NCBI GenBank assembly: GCA_016933785.1
Contig: JAFGAG010000010.1
Coordinates: 1-41,722 of the forward strand
Length of the DNA stretch: 41,722 bases
Direction of reading: 5' to 3'
Origin: Coriobacteriia bacterium
GTDB taxonomy: Bacteria; Actinomycetota; Coriobacteriia; Anaerosomatales; Anaerosomataceae
A program made the position numbers and the translations under genes. Under the pieces are notes generated by a model. That model saw only the letters and a program-made list of their open reading frames with translations. It was not told where the DNA came from and did not search any database. The stretch's first letter is position 1. Each line of letters starts with the position of its first letter. Below are positions 17,144 to 26,184 of this stretch, piece after piece.

Positions 17144-18276
17144 GCGTCACCCGGCTCACCGTGATCGGGCTCGGCCTCATCGGCGGCTCGGTCGCACTGG
17201 CAGCGCGACGCGCGATGCCCGGGCTCGCGATCCGTGCGATCGATACGGACGAGCAGGCCCTGACCTACGCACTCGAGGAGGGCGTGGTCGATGAGGCGCT
17301 GCCATTGGCGGCCGCGCGGGAGGCCGGGTGGTTCGCCGGCGGCCGGAACGATCTCATCGTGCTGGGCGCGCCGCCCGCTGAGGCCGCCGGGTGGCTCGGC
17401 AGGCTCGCCGAGCTCGGATACGACGGGATCGTGACCGACGTGTCGTCGACGAAGCGGCTGGTCGTCGATGCGGCCCGTGCCGCCAGGGACGCCGGGGCGC
17501 GATACCGCTTCGTGGGAGGACACCCGATGGCCGGCTCGGAGCGCAGCGGCGTGACCGCGGCCTCCGAGGCGCTCTTCGACGGCGCCTACTACGTGCTCAC
17601 GCCCACGGACGCGACCGATATGGACGCATACCGCACCGTCCACGAGTTCGTGACCGCGCTCGGCGCGAGGGTGCTCTCGATCGACGCGCACCAGCACGAC
17701 GAGGCCGTGGCGGTCGTCAGCCACGTGCCGCACGTCACGGCCGCGGCGCTGGTAGATCTTGCGGTCACCCGGGCGGGTGAGATGGGCGCCGATCTTCTGC
17801 GTCTGGGGGCCGGCGGTTTCAAGGACATGACGCGCATCGCGGCGGGTGACCCGGACCTATGGACGGGCATCTGCCTCGGCAACTCGGAGGCGCTGTCCCG
17901 GGGCGTGCGCGACCTCGGCGGCGTGCTCGAACGCTTCGCCGCGGCGCTCGACGAGGGAGATGTCGCGGCGGTGCGTGCCTGGCTCGCCGGTCCGGCGGAT
18001 GTGCGCCGGGCGCTGCCCGCACGCTGGGTGCCGGCGACCGCGAGCCTGCGGGAGCTCACGGTCGCGGTGAACGACCGTCCTGGCGTGGTGGGCATCGTGA
18101 CCACCGCCGTGAGTCGGGCCGGATGCAATATCGAGGACATCGAGATCGACCACCAGTCCGAGGACAGCGCCGTGCTGCGTCTCGTGCTGACCGATGAAGG
18201 TGACGCCGAGGCGCTCGTGGCGGACCTGCGCGATCGCGGGTTCGAGCCACAGGTCGCCCCATTGGAGGAAGTGTGA
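17140..18276 (+). CDS. tyrA: Prephenate dehydrogenase with C-terminal ACT domain
   Basis: Oxidative decarboxylation of prephenate (or arogenate) toward tyrosine. The Rossmann motif V-I-G-L-G-L-I-G-G-S is at residues 6-15. T-D-V-S-S-T-K, G-G-H-P-M-A-G-S-E-x-S-G and H-Q-H-D-E-A-V-A-V-V-S-H-V-P-H are family signatures, the last including catalytic histidine positions. From about residue 305 there is an ACT domain (L-T-V-A-V-N-D-R-P-G-V-V-G-I-V), a likely site for amino acid feedback. The ATG overlaps the aroF stop (ATGA); the stop overlaps the aroA GTG. Confidence 0.94.
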
Positions 18277-19598
18277 GCATGAGCGACGTGATCCTGGAAC
18301 ACGCTGGTGCCGGTCTGGTCGGCGAGCTGCGGCTTCCGACCGACAAATCGATCTCCCACCGGGCGGTGCTGTTGGCTGCCCAGGCCGAGGGTGAGTCGTT
18401 CCTCATCGGCGTGCTTGATAGCGCCGACGTCCGCTCAACGATGGCGGCGGTCGAAGCGCTCGGCGCCTCGATCAACAGGGTGCATGGCGACGAGCGGGGC
18501 ATGCAGCTGAAGGTACGCGGCTGGGGCGAGGCCGGTCCCGCGCAGCCCGCCGGGCCGATCGACTGCGGCAACTCGGGCACCACGGCGCGGCTGCTCGCCG
18601 GCGTGCTCGCAGGGTGGCCGGTCGACGTGACGCTCACGGGGGACGGGTCGCTTTCACAGCGTCCGATGGAGCGCGTAGCCGCTCCGCTCCGGCTGATGGG
18701 TGCGCACGTCGAGACGTCGGCTGCAGGTACGCTCCCCATGCGAATCCGTGGGGGCGGTCTCACCGCGATCACCTACGAGTCGCCTGTGGCGAGCGCGCAG
18801 GTCAAGTCGGCCGTGCTGCTTGCGGGGGTGCGTGCCGATGGCGTCACGAGCGTGATCGAGCCGCGGACGAGCCGCGATCACACCGAGCGGATGCTCCCGG
18901 TGTTCGGGGCGCCCGTGGAGCGGGACGGTCTCACCGCGTCGGTGACCGGTCCCGCGCCGCTGAAGGCGGCCCAGGTCATCGTCCCCGCCGACCCTTCCTC
19001 GGCCGCGTTCATCATGGCCGCCGCCACCGTACTGCCGGGCAGCAAGGTACTCCTGCCCAACGTCGGGCTCAATCCGACGCGCATCGGCTTCGTCGACGTG
19101 CTCAAGGAGATGGGTGCGCGCATCACGCTCAAGGACCTGCCAGCGATGGGGAACGAGTCTGTGGGCACGATCGTCGTGCAGACCGCGCAGCAGCTCACCG
19201 GCGTCACCGTCCCCGCCGCGGCGGTGCCCGCGCTCATCGACGAGGTGCCGGTGCTGGCGCTCGTGGCCACCCAGGCGAGCGGGAGGACGCGGTTCGAGGG
19301 CGTAGGGGAGCTGCGGGTCAAGGAGTCCGACCGGCTCGAAGCGGTTCGTGCAGGCCTGGAGGCGCTCGGAGCCCCCGTGGAGGCTGGCGAAGACTGGCTC
19401 GAGGTCCACGGCCCCACCACCCTCACGGGCGCGACGCTGCATTCGGCCGACGACCACCGGCTCGCCATGACGTGGGCGGTAGCCGGTCTGATCGCCTCGG
19501 GCGAGACGTGCGTGGAGGGCTTCGATGCCGTAGACGTGTCGTACCCAGCGTTCCACACCGACCTGACAGGGCTGCTCGGAGGCGGTGCCGAAGGCTGA
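18273..19598 (+). CDS. aroA: 3-phosphoshikimate 1-carboxyvinyltransferase (EPSP synthase)
   Basis: Adds the enolpyruvyl group to shikimate 3-phosphate. It contains L-P-T-D-K-S-I-S-H-R-A-V-L (substrate-binding lysine), G-N-S-G-T-T-A-R-L-L-A-G, V-K-E-S-D-R-L and D-D-H-R-L-A-M in the normal order. The length is about 440. GTG 18273 overlaps the tyrA stop and ATG 18279 is six bases further on; GGAGG at 18264-18268 fits the ATG slightly better. Glyphosate class I or II cannot be stated with certainty from these motifs. Confidence 0.95.
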   Translation: MSMSDVILEHAGAGLVGELRLPTDKSISHRAVLLAAQAEGESFLIGVLDSADVRSTMAAVEALGASINRVHGDERGMQLKVRGWGEAGPAQPAGPIDCGNSGTTARLLAGVLAGWPVDVTLTGDGSLSQRPMERVAAPLRLMGAHVETSAAGTLPMRIRGGGLTAITYESPVASAQVKSAVLLAGVRADGVTSVIEPRTSRDHTERMLPVFGAPVERDGLTASVTGPAPLKAAQVIVPADPSSAAFIMAAATVLPGSKVLLPNVGLNPTRIGFVDVLKEMGARITLKDLPAMGNESVGTIVVQTAQQLTGVTVPAAAVPALIDEVPVLALVATQASGRTRFEGVGELRVKESDRLEAVRAGLEALGAPVEAGEDWLEVHGPTTLTGATLHSADDHRLAMTWAVAGLIASGETCVEGFDAVDVSYPAFHTDLTGLLGGGAEG

Positions 19599-19646
19599 CG
19601 CGTGGTAGAATCCGCGTTGCCCGTACACCTGTTCCGGAGGCCCCCC

Positions 19647-20315
19647 GTGATCATCGCTATCGACGGCCCAGCGGCCAGCGGCAAGTCGACGGTGGCTAAG
19701 GCCGTGGCGCGGCGCCTCGGCATCAGGCATCTCGACACCGGCGCCATGTACCGCGCGGTCACCTGGCTCGCGCTGCACGAAGGCGTCGCGACTGACGACG
19801 AGGTCGCGCTTGCCGGGCTGGCCCGGACGCATCCCGTCGAGTTCGACTATGCCGACGGTGCGAGTATCGCAACGGCGGTCCGCATCGGCACGCACGATGT
19901 CACCGCAGCGGTGCGCTTCCCGGAGGTCGACGCGGCGGTGAGCGCGGTCTCTGCGGTCGCCGGGGTCCGTGCCGCGCTTGTGGAACGCCAGCGCGAGTTG
20001 GCGGGGGCGCAGGACACGGTGGCCGAAGGGCGCGACATCGGCACCGTCGTCTTCCCGTCCGCCAAGGTGAAGGTCTATCTCACCGCATCGGCCGAGGAGC
20101 GTGCCCGCCGGAGGAAGCTCGATCTGGCCGCACAGGGGCACGCGGTGGAGCAGGACGAGGTGCAGGCACGGCTGGAGCGCCGTGACACCTACGACTCCAC
20201 ACGCGCGATCAGCCCGCTCGAGGCGGCCGCCGACGCGACCTTGCTCGATACCACCGGACTCAGCGTGGAGCAGGTCGTGGATGCGATCGTCGCGCTCTCG
20301 AGGGCCGCGCTGTGA
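19647..20315 (+). CDS. cmk: Cytidylate kinase
   Basis: Phosphorylates CMP and dCMP. The P-loop I-D-G-P-A-A-S-G-K-S-T is at residues 5-15; H-L-D-T-G-A-M-Y-R-A and G-R-D-I-G-T-V-V-F-P are the CMP-site signatures, and a lid region rich in arginine follows. The length of 222 residues is typical. The GTG at 19647 is chosen because CCGGAGG lies seven bases upstream; the ORF could extend to 19602. TGGTAGAAT at about 19607-19615 looks like an extended -10 box, so cmk may have its own promoter within the aro-plsC operon. Confidence 0.94.
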   Translation: MIIAIDGPAASGKSTVAKAVARRLGIRHLDTGAMYRAVTWLALHEGVATDDEVALAGLARTHPVEFDYADGASIATAVRIGTHDVTAAVRFPEVDAAVSAVSAVAGVRAALVERQRELAGAQDTVAEGRDIGTVVFPSAKVKVYLTASAEERARRRKLDLAAQGHAVEQDEVQARLERRDTYDSTRAISPLEAAADATLLDTTGLSVEQVVDAIVALSRAAL

Positions 20316-20953
20316 GCGATCTGTTTCCACGGGCCGTGCGCGCGACCTTCGGGCGACTGGTGCCGCTCGCGTTCAGGACGCGCATCGTGGGAGCGGAGCG
20401 GATACCCGTCGACGGGGCGCTGCTCGCGGGCAACCACGTCTCGTATCTGGATCCCGTGCTGTTGTGGTGCATGTCGCCACGCCCGGTGCACTTCATGGCC
20501 AAGAGCGAGCTCTTCGGCAAGGGCTTCATCGGGTGGTTGCTGCCGCGGTTGTGGGCCTTCCCGGTCAACCGCGGCGAGCCGGATCGCACGGCCATCGTTA
20601 CCGCCTCGGAGTTGTTGCGCTCAGGAGAGCTTGTTGGCGTGTTCCCCGAGGGGAGCAGGCGTGGAGCGGAGACGGACGCCGCGGTGGGAGCGGCCCACGG
20701 CGGTGCGGCGTTCATCGCGCTCAGGGCCGGGGTGCCCATCGTCCCGATCGCGTTCGTGGGTACCGATCGCGCCATGCCGCGCGGGGCGTCTCTGCCCCGG
20801 CTCGTGCGCGTGACGATCCACGTCGGGGAGCCCATAGATCTCGCGCGGATCGCGCCGGACGCGGGTCGCAAGGAACGGGTCGCTGCCGTGACGCAGCGTA
20901 TGATGGAGGAGATCGGCGCACTGTTGCGCTCGGCAGTGGGAGGTACCCGATGA
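20312..20953 (+). CDS. plsC: 1-acyl-sn-glycerol-3-phosphate acyltransferase
   Basis: Adds the second acyl chain to lysophosphatidic acid, forming phosphatidic acid at the membrane. The catalytic N-H-V-S-Y-L-D (Hx4D) lies near residue 45, and F-P-E-G-S-R-R near residue 110 is the glycerophosphate-binding motif. V-P-I-V-P-I-A-F-V-G is motif IV. The 213-residue size is normal. GTG overlaps the cmk stop; a cmk-plsC-ispH order is widespread in Gram-positive anaerobes. It works with plsY and gpsA found 4 kb downstream. Confidence 0.92.
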   Translation: MSDLFPRAVRATFGRLVPLAFRTRIVGAERIPVDGALLAGNHVSYLDPVLLWCMSPRPVHFMAKSELFGKGFIGWLLPRLWAFPVNRGEPDRTAIVTASELLRSGELVGVFPEGSRRGAETDAAVGAAHGGAAFIALRAGVPIVPIAFVGTDRAMPRGASLPRLVRVTIHVGEPIDLARIAPDAGRKERVAAVTQRMMEEIGALLRSAVGGTR

Positions 20954-21789
20954 AGGTGATCGTCGCACGGGCCGCGGGCGTATGCTACGGCGTCGAGCGG
21001 GCGCTGAAGCTCGCGACGGAGGCCGCCACGACAGGGGACCGCGTCTCGACGCTCGGCCCCCTCATCCACAACCCGCAGGCCGTCGCGGCGCTGCAGCAGC
21101 GTGGCGTGGGCGTTGCCTCCTCGCTCGACGACATCGACGATGGCACCGTGGTCATCAGGTCCCACGGCGTGGATCCCGCAGTGATCGTGGAGGCGGAGAA
21201 GCGCGGTCTCTCGGTCGTGGACGCCACGTGTCCGTTCGTGCGTGCGGCGCACACTTGTGCGGCCGAGCTGGCAGCGGCGGGCTACGGCGTCGTGATCGTC
21301 GGCGAGTCGGACCACCCGGAGGTCGAGGGGATCCTGGCACACGCCGGCGGTGAGGCGGTCATCGTCGAACACGCGTCGGATCTCCCGGCAAAGCTTCCTC
21401 GTCGCATCGGTGTGGTCGTTCAGACCACCCAGCAGCTTTCGACCCTCCGCGAGGTCGTCGACGATCTACTCCCGCGTACGGCCGAGCTCCGTGTCTGTAA
21501 CACCATCTGCAGCGCCACCGCCAAACGGCAGACGGCCGCCGCCGAACTCGCCGATGAAGTGGACGTGATCGTGGTCGTCGGTGGGCACAACTCGGGCAAC
21601 ACGACACGGCTCACCGAGATCTGCCGGGCGCGCAATCCCCGGACGCACCATGTGGAGACCGCAGCCGAACTGCGAAGCGAATGGTTCGCAGACGCCACCA
21701 CTGTGGGTGTGACCGCAGGGGCGTCCACGCCGGACGAGCAGATCCAGGGGGTCATCGCCGCGATCGAGTCCATGCCCGGCGATGAGTGA
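20950..21789 (+). CDS. ispH: 4-hydroxy-3-methylbut-2-enyl diphosphate reductase
   Basis: Last step of the methylerythritol phosphate isoprenoid pathway. The three cysteines that hold the iron-sulfur cluster are C12 (A-G-V-C-Y-G-V-E-R-A), C94 (D-A-T-C-P-F-V) and C187 (T-I-C-S-A-T). Substrate histidines appear in L-I-H-N-P-Q, R-S-H-G-V and E-S-D-H-P-E-V-E-G. The 279-residue length is typical. ATG overlaps the plsC stop, and the tail overlaps the next gene by 8 bp. The enzyme is oxygen-sensitive, in keeping with an anaerobic lifestyle. Confidence 0.96.
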   Translation: MKVIVARAAGVCYGVERALKLATEAATTGDRVSTLGPLIHNPQAVAALQQRGVGVASSLDDIDDGTVVIRSHGVDPAVIVEAEKRGLSVVDATCPFVRAAHTCAAELAAAGYGVVIVGESDHPEVEGILAHAGGEAVIVEHASDLPAKLPRRIGVVVQTTQQLSTLREVVDDLLPRTAELRVCNTICSATAKRQTAAAELADEVDVIVVVGGHNSGNTTRLTEICRARNPRTHHVETAAELRSEWFADATTVGVTAGASTPDEQIQGVIAAIESMPGDE

Positions 21790-23134
21790 CCGGACGGTCT
21801 CCACGCAGGAGTACCCGGGGCGGAGCGAGGGGGCGGGAAGCGTCTCTGCCGTTGAACGAGGTGACGCCTACCGGGCCGGTCTGCGTGCCGGAGACGTGGT
21901 CGTCTCCGTCGACGGCGCTCCAGTGCGCGACGTCATCGACTGGCTCTGGCTGACGGATGGCCCCGTCTTCGATGTCTGCGTCGAGCGAGAGGGACGACCG
22001 CTCGTCCTGACCGTACGCAGGAGCAGCGCCGGACCGCTCGGTGTGTCGTTCGACTCGCCACTCTTCGACGCGATCCGCGAGTGCGACAACGCGTGCGCCT
22101 TCTGCTTCATCTCACAGCTGCCGCCGGGACTGCGCCCCTCGCTCTACGTGCGCGACGACGATTACCGGCTCTCGTTCCTCTCGGGCAACTTCGTGACCCT
22201 CACCAACCTTACCGACGATGACGTCGCGCGCATCACCGTGCAGCACCTCTCACCACTGCACGTCTCCGTGCACGCTGTCGACCCGGATGTCCGCGGGCGG
22301 CTCATCTGCCCGACGGTCGAAGACCGCGCGCTGGAGCTGCTCGATACGTTGCTCGACACGGGTATCGAGGTACACGTGCAGATCGTCCTCGTGCCGGGTG
22401 TGAACGACGGTGACGTGCTGGACGAGACGCTCGGCTACCTCGCCGAACGGCCGGGCGTCGTCTCGGTCGGGTGTGTGCCGATGGGGTTCACCGGCCACCA
22501 GCGGCGGTTCTCCGCCTCGTTCGATCGCTCGCTCGCGTGCTCCTCGCTCACGAGGATCCACGCCTGGCAGCAGCGGATGCGTGCCGGGCGGGGCATCGGG
22601 TGGGTCTATGCCGCCGACGAACTCTACCTGCTTGCAGATGACGCACTCCCCGGGGTGGACGACTATGACGACTTCCCGCAGTACGAGAACGGCGTCGGCA
22701 TGGTGTCGGCGTTCAAGGCCGAGTTCGCTGAGGTTGCGGGCGCTCGGGCGGACACCGGCGCCGACACGTCCGCCCGGCAGCCGGTCACCGCGGTGAGCGG
22801 CACGCTCTTCGCTCCGGTACTGCGTGAGGTGCTCGACGCGGCAGGGTTCGGCTCCGTCCGCGTGCTTCCGGTCCGCAACAGCCTCTTCGGGGGCAACGTC
22901 TCCGTCACGGGTCTCCTGGGCGGACGTGATATCGCCGCCGCGGTAGCTCGGGACGGGTCAGCGGGTACGTACCTCATACCTGAGGTTGTAGTAAACTCCG
23001 ACGGGCTGTTGCTCGATGACGTACCGGCGTCCTCGCTTGGCGGACTATCCGGCGGCGACGTACGGCTGATCGGCAGTGACGGAGCCGCTTTGGCCCGGGC
23101 ACTGACGACTCCAACAGGACGGACACGCACATGA
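21782..23134 (+). CDS. PDZ - radical SAM - DUF512 protein
   Basis: A 450-residue protein of unknown function. The N-terminus is PDZ-like (G-D-A-Y-R-A-G-L-R-A-G-D-V-V-V-S-V-D-G). A radical SAM-type centre follows, with C101, C105 and C108 in C-D-N-A-C-A-F-C. The C-terminal half is the DUF512 domain, including Y-D-D-F-P-Q-Y-E-N-G-V-G-M and V-S-G-T-L-F-A-P-V-L near residue 340. The family is frequent in anaerobic Firmicutes and Actinobacteria, often beside der (engA). Here it lies between ispH and der, overlapping both. The substrate is not known; a role in ribosome or tRNA modification is a guess from context. Confidence 0.9.
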   Translation: MSDRTVSTQEYPGRSEGAGSVSAVERGDAYRAGLRAGDVVVSVDGAPVRDVIDWLWLTDGPVFDVCVEREGRPLVLTVRRSSAGPLGVSFDSPLFDAIRECDNACAFCFISQLPPGLRPSLYVRDDDYRLSFLSGNFVTLTNLTDDDVARITVQHLSPLHVSVHAVDPDVRGRLICPTVEDRALELLDTLLDTGIEVHVQIVLVPGVNDGDVLDETLGYLAERPGVVSVGCVPMGFTGHQRRFSASFDRSLACSSLTRIHAWQQRMRAGRGIGWVYAADELYLLADDALPGVDDYDDFPQYENGVGMVSAFKAEFAEVAGARADTGADTSARQPVTAVSGTLFAPVLREVLDAAGFGSVRVLPVRNSLFGGNVSVTGLLGGRDIAAAVARDGSAGTYLIPEVVVNSDGLLLDDVPASSLGGLSGGDVRLIGSDGAALARALTTPTGRTRT

Positions 23135-24438
23135 CACTACCCATCGTCGCGGTGGTCGGACGGCCGAACGTCGGCAAGTCCACCTTCGTGAACCGGCTCA
23201 TCCAGACCCAGGACGCCATCGTGCACCCAGCGAGCGGCGTCACCCGCGATCGCAGCTACCATCGGACTGACTGGAACGGTCGCGAGTTCATGCTCGTGGA
23301 CACCGGCGGTATCGAGTTCACGACCGATGACCGCTTCGGCGACTCGATCCGCGAGCAGGCCGTCGTAGCGGCCCAGGAAGCCGACGTGGTCGTCTTCCTC
23401 GTCGACGGCTCCGTGGGCATCGCAACAGGTGATGCCGAGGTGGCCGAACTGCTCCGCCGCCAGAAGACACCTGTGTTCCTGGCGGTCAACAAGCTCGACA
23501 CCCCGGGCCGTGAAGAGGCCATCCACGAGTTCTGGAATCTCGGACTCGACCAGCCCTGGGCGGTCTCGGCAATACACGGACATGGCACCGGCGATCTGCT
23601 CGACGCCATCGTGGAGGCGCTTCCCGAGGTTGAGGCCGAGCCGGAGACGGAAGCCATCGGCGTCGCCATCATCGGCAAGCCCAACGCCGGGAAGTCGTCG
23701 CTGTACAACAAGCTGCTTGGCGTGGAGCGCGCGATCGTCTCGGAGGTTGCGGGTACGACGCGTGACGCGATCGACACCGTGCTCGAGCGCGAGGGGCGCA
23801 CCTACCGGCTCGTTGACACGGCTGGCCTGCGTCGAAAGTCGCAGATCGACGAGTCCGTCGAGTACTACGGCTTCGTGCGCGCGATGCGCGCGATCGACCG
23901 GGCCGACGTGGCGCTTCTGGTGATCGACGTCGAGACCGGTGTGACCGATCAGGACCAGCGTATCGCACGGTTCGCCGAGGAGCGCGGTTGCGGCATGCTC
24001 ATCGTGCTCAATAAATGGGATCTGTTGGAGACGCCGGAGGAGAAGACCGAGCTCGTCGCCCGGCTCCCCGACAAACTCGGGTTCGTCGGTTTCGCCCCGG
24101 TGGTGCGCGTGAGCGCGCTCAAGGGGACCGGCGTGCACAAGATCCTACCGATGATCTCCACCATCCACGATGCGTACTCGCAGGAGATCTCCACGAGTGC
24201 GCTCAACCGCCTGCTCACCGATCTGCGCGCCACGGGCCACACGATCTCCAAGGGCGGCAAACATCTGCGCATGAAGTACGTGACGCAGACCGGGACCCGA
24301 CCACCTGTCCTGACCTTCTTCGCGAACCATCCACGGATGGTGGACGCGAACTACGAGCGCTACCTCGAGAACCGCCTGCGCGAGACGTTCGACTTCTCGG
24401 GCACTCCCATCAAGCTGCGATTCCGCCAGAAGAACTGA
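23131..24438 (+). CDS. der: Ribosome assembly GTPase Der (EngA)
   Basis: Tandem-GTPase needed to finish the large ribosomal subunit. The first G domain begins G-R-P-N-V-G-K-S-T-F with D-T-G-G-I and N-K-L-D. The second begins G-K-P-N-A-G-K-S-S-L near residue 181 with D-T-A-G-L-R-R-K and N-K-W-D. A KH-like domain ends the protein (G-T-R-P-P-V-L-T-F-F-A-N, then I-K-L-R-F-R). It is full length at 435 residues. ATG overlaps the stop of the DUF512 gene. Confidence 0.97.
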   Translation: MTLPIVAVVGRPNVGKSTFVNRLIQTQDAIVHPASGVTRDRSYHRTDWNGREFMLVDTGGIEFTTDDRFGDSIREQAVVAAQEADVVVFLVDGSVGIATGDAEVAELLRRQKTPVFLAVNKLDTPGREEAIHEFWNLGLDQPWAVSAIHGHGTGDLLDAIVEALPEVEAEPETEAIGVAIIGKPNAGKSSLYNKLLGVERAIVSEVAGTTRDAIDTVLEREGRTYRLVDTAGLRRKSQIDESVEYYGFVRAMRAIDRADVALLVIDVETGVTDQDQRIARFAEERGCGMLIVLNKWDLLETPEEKTELVARLPDKLGFVGFAPVVRVSALKGTGVHKILPMISTIHDAYSQEISTSALNRLLTDLRATGHTISKGGKHLRMKYVTQTGTRPPVLTFFANHPRMVDANYERYLENRLRETFDFSGTPIKLRFRQKN

Positions 24439-24439
24439 C

Positions 24440-25120
24440 GTGAGCGAGGCACTCAGGATACTCGGGACGACGTTTGGCGCGTACCTCGTCGGTTCGATTC
24501 CGTTCGCCGTCATCGTGGTGCGCCTGTTCTGGAAGCAGGACATCCGCGACTTCGGCAGCGGGAACACCGGCGCCACCAACGTGCTCAGGGTCTTCGGCGC
24601 CGTGCCGGGATTGAGCGTCTACGCGCTCGATGCGCTCAAGGGCGCCGCGGGTGTGTGGCTCGGCATCCTGCTCGTTCCGGAGGCCTGGGGCGCGACCGGC
24701 CGTGACTGGTTCATCGTACTCGGTGCCGCGGCCGCTATCGCCGGCCACACGCTGTCACCCTTCCTCGGGTTCAGAGGCGGTAAGGGCGTGGCCACCGCGT
24801 CGGGTGCCATCATGGTCGCCGCTCCGCGCGTCGCCCTCGTGATGGTGGCCCTGTTCGTAGTCATCGTCGCGATCTGGAAGTACGTCTCTCTCGGGTCGAT
24901 CGTCATCGCGGTCGCCTTTCCCGTTGTATGCTTGGTGGCGTACCCGGGGCGGTACGCGCTTGCCGTGTTCGCGGTGCTGGTGGCCGCGTACGTGATCTGG
25001 AAGCACCGGACCAACATCGGCCGGATCAGGCGCGGAGAGGAGCATCGCATCTCCTTCAAGCGGCGGATGTGGGACGAGATGAGGCCGGACTCCAAGACCG
25101 AAGGACGTGAGGAACGATGA
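24440..25120 (+). CDS. plsY: Glycerol-3-phosphate acyltransferase (acyl-phosphate type)
   Basis: Membrane enzyme that places the first acyl chain on glycerol 3-phosphate, using acyl phosphate. The motifs are G-S-I-P-F-A, G-S-G-N-T-G-A-T-N-V-L-R and G-H-T-L-S-P-F-L-G-F-R-G-G-K-G-V-A-T, as in PlsY. Five hydrophobic segments are followed by a basic cytosolic tail (W-K-H-R-T-N-I-G-R-I-R-R-G-E-E). The 226 residues include a tail slightly longer than usual. GTG begins one base after the der stop; the end overlaps gpsA, which makes its substrate. Confidence 0.95.
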   Translation: MSEALRILGTTFGAYLVGSIPFAVIVVRLFWKQDIRDFGSGNTGATNVLRVFGAVPGLSVYALDALKGAAGVWLGILLVPEAWGATGRDWFIVLGAAAAIAGHTLSPFLGFRGGKGVATASGAIMVAAPRVALVMVALFVVIVAIWKYVSLGSIVIAVAFPVVCLVAYPGRYALAVFAVLVAAYVIWKHRTNIGRIRRGEEHRISFKRRMWDEMRPDSKTEGREER

Positions 25121-26133
25121 AGGTCGCCGTCATCGGTGCTGGCTCGTGGGGCACGGCTGTCGCATGGCTGCTGGGCGAGAAGGCCTACGACGTGAACGTC
25201 TGGGCGCGTGAGCCCGAGATCGCAGAGGGCATCAACGCCGAGGGCCGGAACCCGATGTTCCTCCCGGATGTCCAGCTCGGGCCGGGCGTCCGCTCCACGT
25301 CTGAGATCGGTGAGGCGGTGGAGGGTGCCACGGCCGTCGTGGTCGTCACGCCGAGCCACGGGGTCCGCGGAGTGGCCGAGGCGATGAGCGAGCACCTGCC
25401 CACCTCCGTGCCGGTCATCAACCTTGCCAAGGGCGTCGAGCAGAACACCCTCATGCGGATGACGCAGATCCTGGAAGAGGTGCTCGGGAACAAGGCCCGC
25501 CTGGCGGCGCTCTCCGGTCCCAACCACGCAGAAGAGGTCTCGAAGGGTGTGCCGTCGGCGACGGTCGTCGCGGCCTACGAGAACGAGGTCGCTCGCATGT
25601 TCCAGGACCTCTTCATCGCGCCGACCTTCCGCGTGTACACCAATCCCGACGTCGTTGGCGTGGAGCTCTGCGGCGCGTCGAAGAACGTGGTCGCCGTCGC
25701 GGCGGGTATGGTCGATGGGCTGGGCTACGGCGACAACACCAAGGCCACGCTCATGACACGGGGACTGGCCGAGATGAGTCGCCTGGGCACGCACCTGGGC
25801 GCGAACCCGATGACGTACATGGGTCTCGCCGGTATGGGCGACCTCATCGTCACGTGCACCTCCCGCCACAGCCGCAACCGGGGCCTGGGCGAGTGGATCG
25901 CAGGTGGCGGCACGGTGGAGAGCTACTCGGCGGAGACGCACATGGTCGCGGAGGGTGCGAAGAGCGCGGTGTCGCTCGACGACCTCGCCGCCAAGCTCGA
26001 TATCGAGATGCCGATCACGCGCCAGGTCCGCGCGATCCTCTACGAAGGACACGTGCCCGGAGAGGCCGCCACGATCCTGATGGGCCGGGCCGCCGTCGAT
26101 GAGTTCCACGGTATGGGACTCATAGAGGACTGA
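25117..26133 (+). CDS. gpsA: Glycerol-3-phosphate dehydrogenase (NAD(P)+)
   Basis: Reduces dihydroxyacetone phosphate to glycerol 3-phosphate for phospholipids. The Rossmann motif is G-A-G-S-W-G-T-A-V-A (residues 7-16). A-L-S-G-P-N-H-A-E-E-V and the catalytic lysine region C-G-A-S-K-N-V-V-A-V-A-A-G, with N-T-K-A-T-L-M-T-R-G, follow. The length is 338 residues. ATG overlaps the plsY stop, so the plsY-gpsA pair supplies and uses the same intermediate. Confidence 0.96.
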   Translation: MKVAVIGAGSWGTAVAWLLGEKAYDVNVWAREPEIAEGINAEGRNPMFLPDVQLGPGVRSTSEIGEAVEGATAVVVVTPSHGVRGVAEAMSEHLPTSVPVINLAKGVEQNTLMRMTQILEEVLGNKARLAALSGPNHAEEVSKGVPSATVVAAYENEVARMFQDLFIAPTFRVYTNPDVVGVELCGASKNVVAVAAGMVDGLGYGDNTKATLMTRGLAEMSRLGTHLGANPMTYMGLAGMGDLIVTCTSRHSRNRGLGEWIAGGGTVESYSAETHMVAEGAKSAVSLDDLAAKLDIEMPITRQVRAILYEGHVPGEAATILMGRAAVDEFHGMGLIED

Positions 26134-26184
26134 GCGTAGCGGCACGAGGCCTCGCGGATACGACGCTGAAGGAGCGTGGAACCA

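Noticed and set aside
18654-20330. A 558-codon minus-strand open frame over aroA and cmk
   Set aside because: Same shadow effect of high GC content; no domain pattern.
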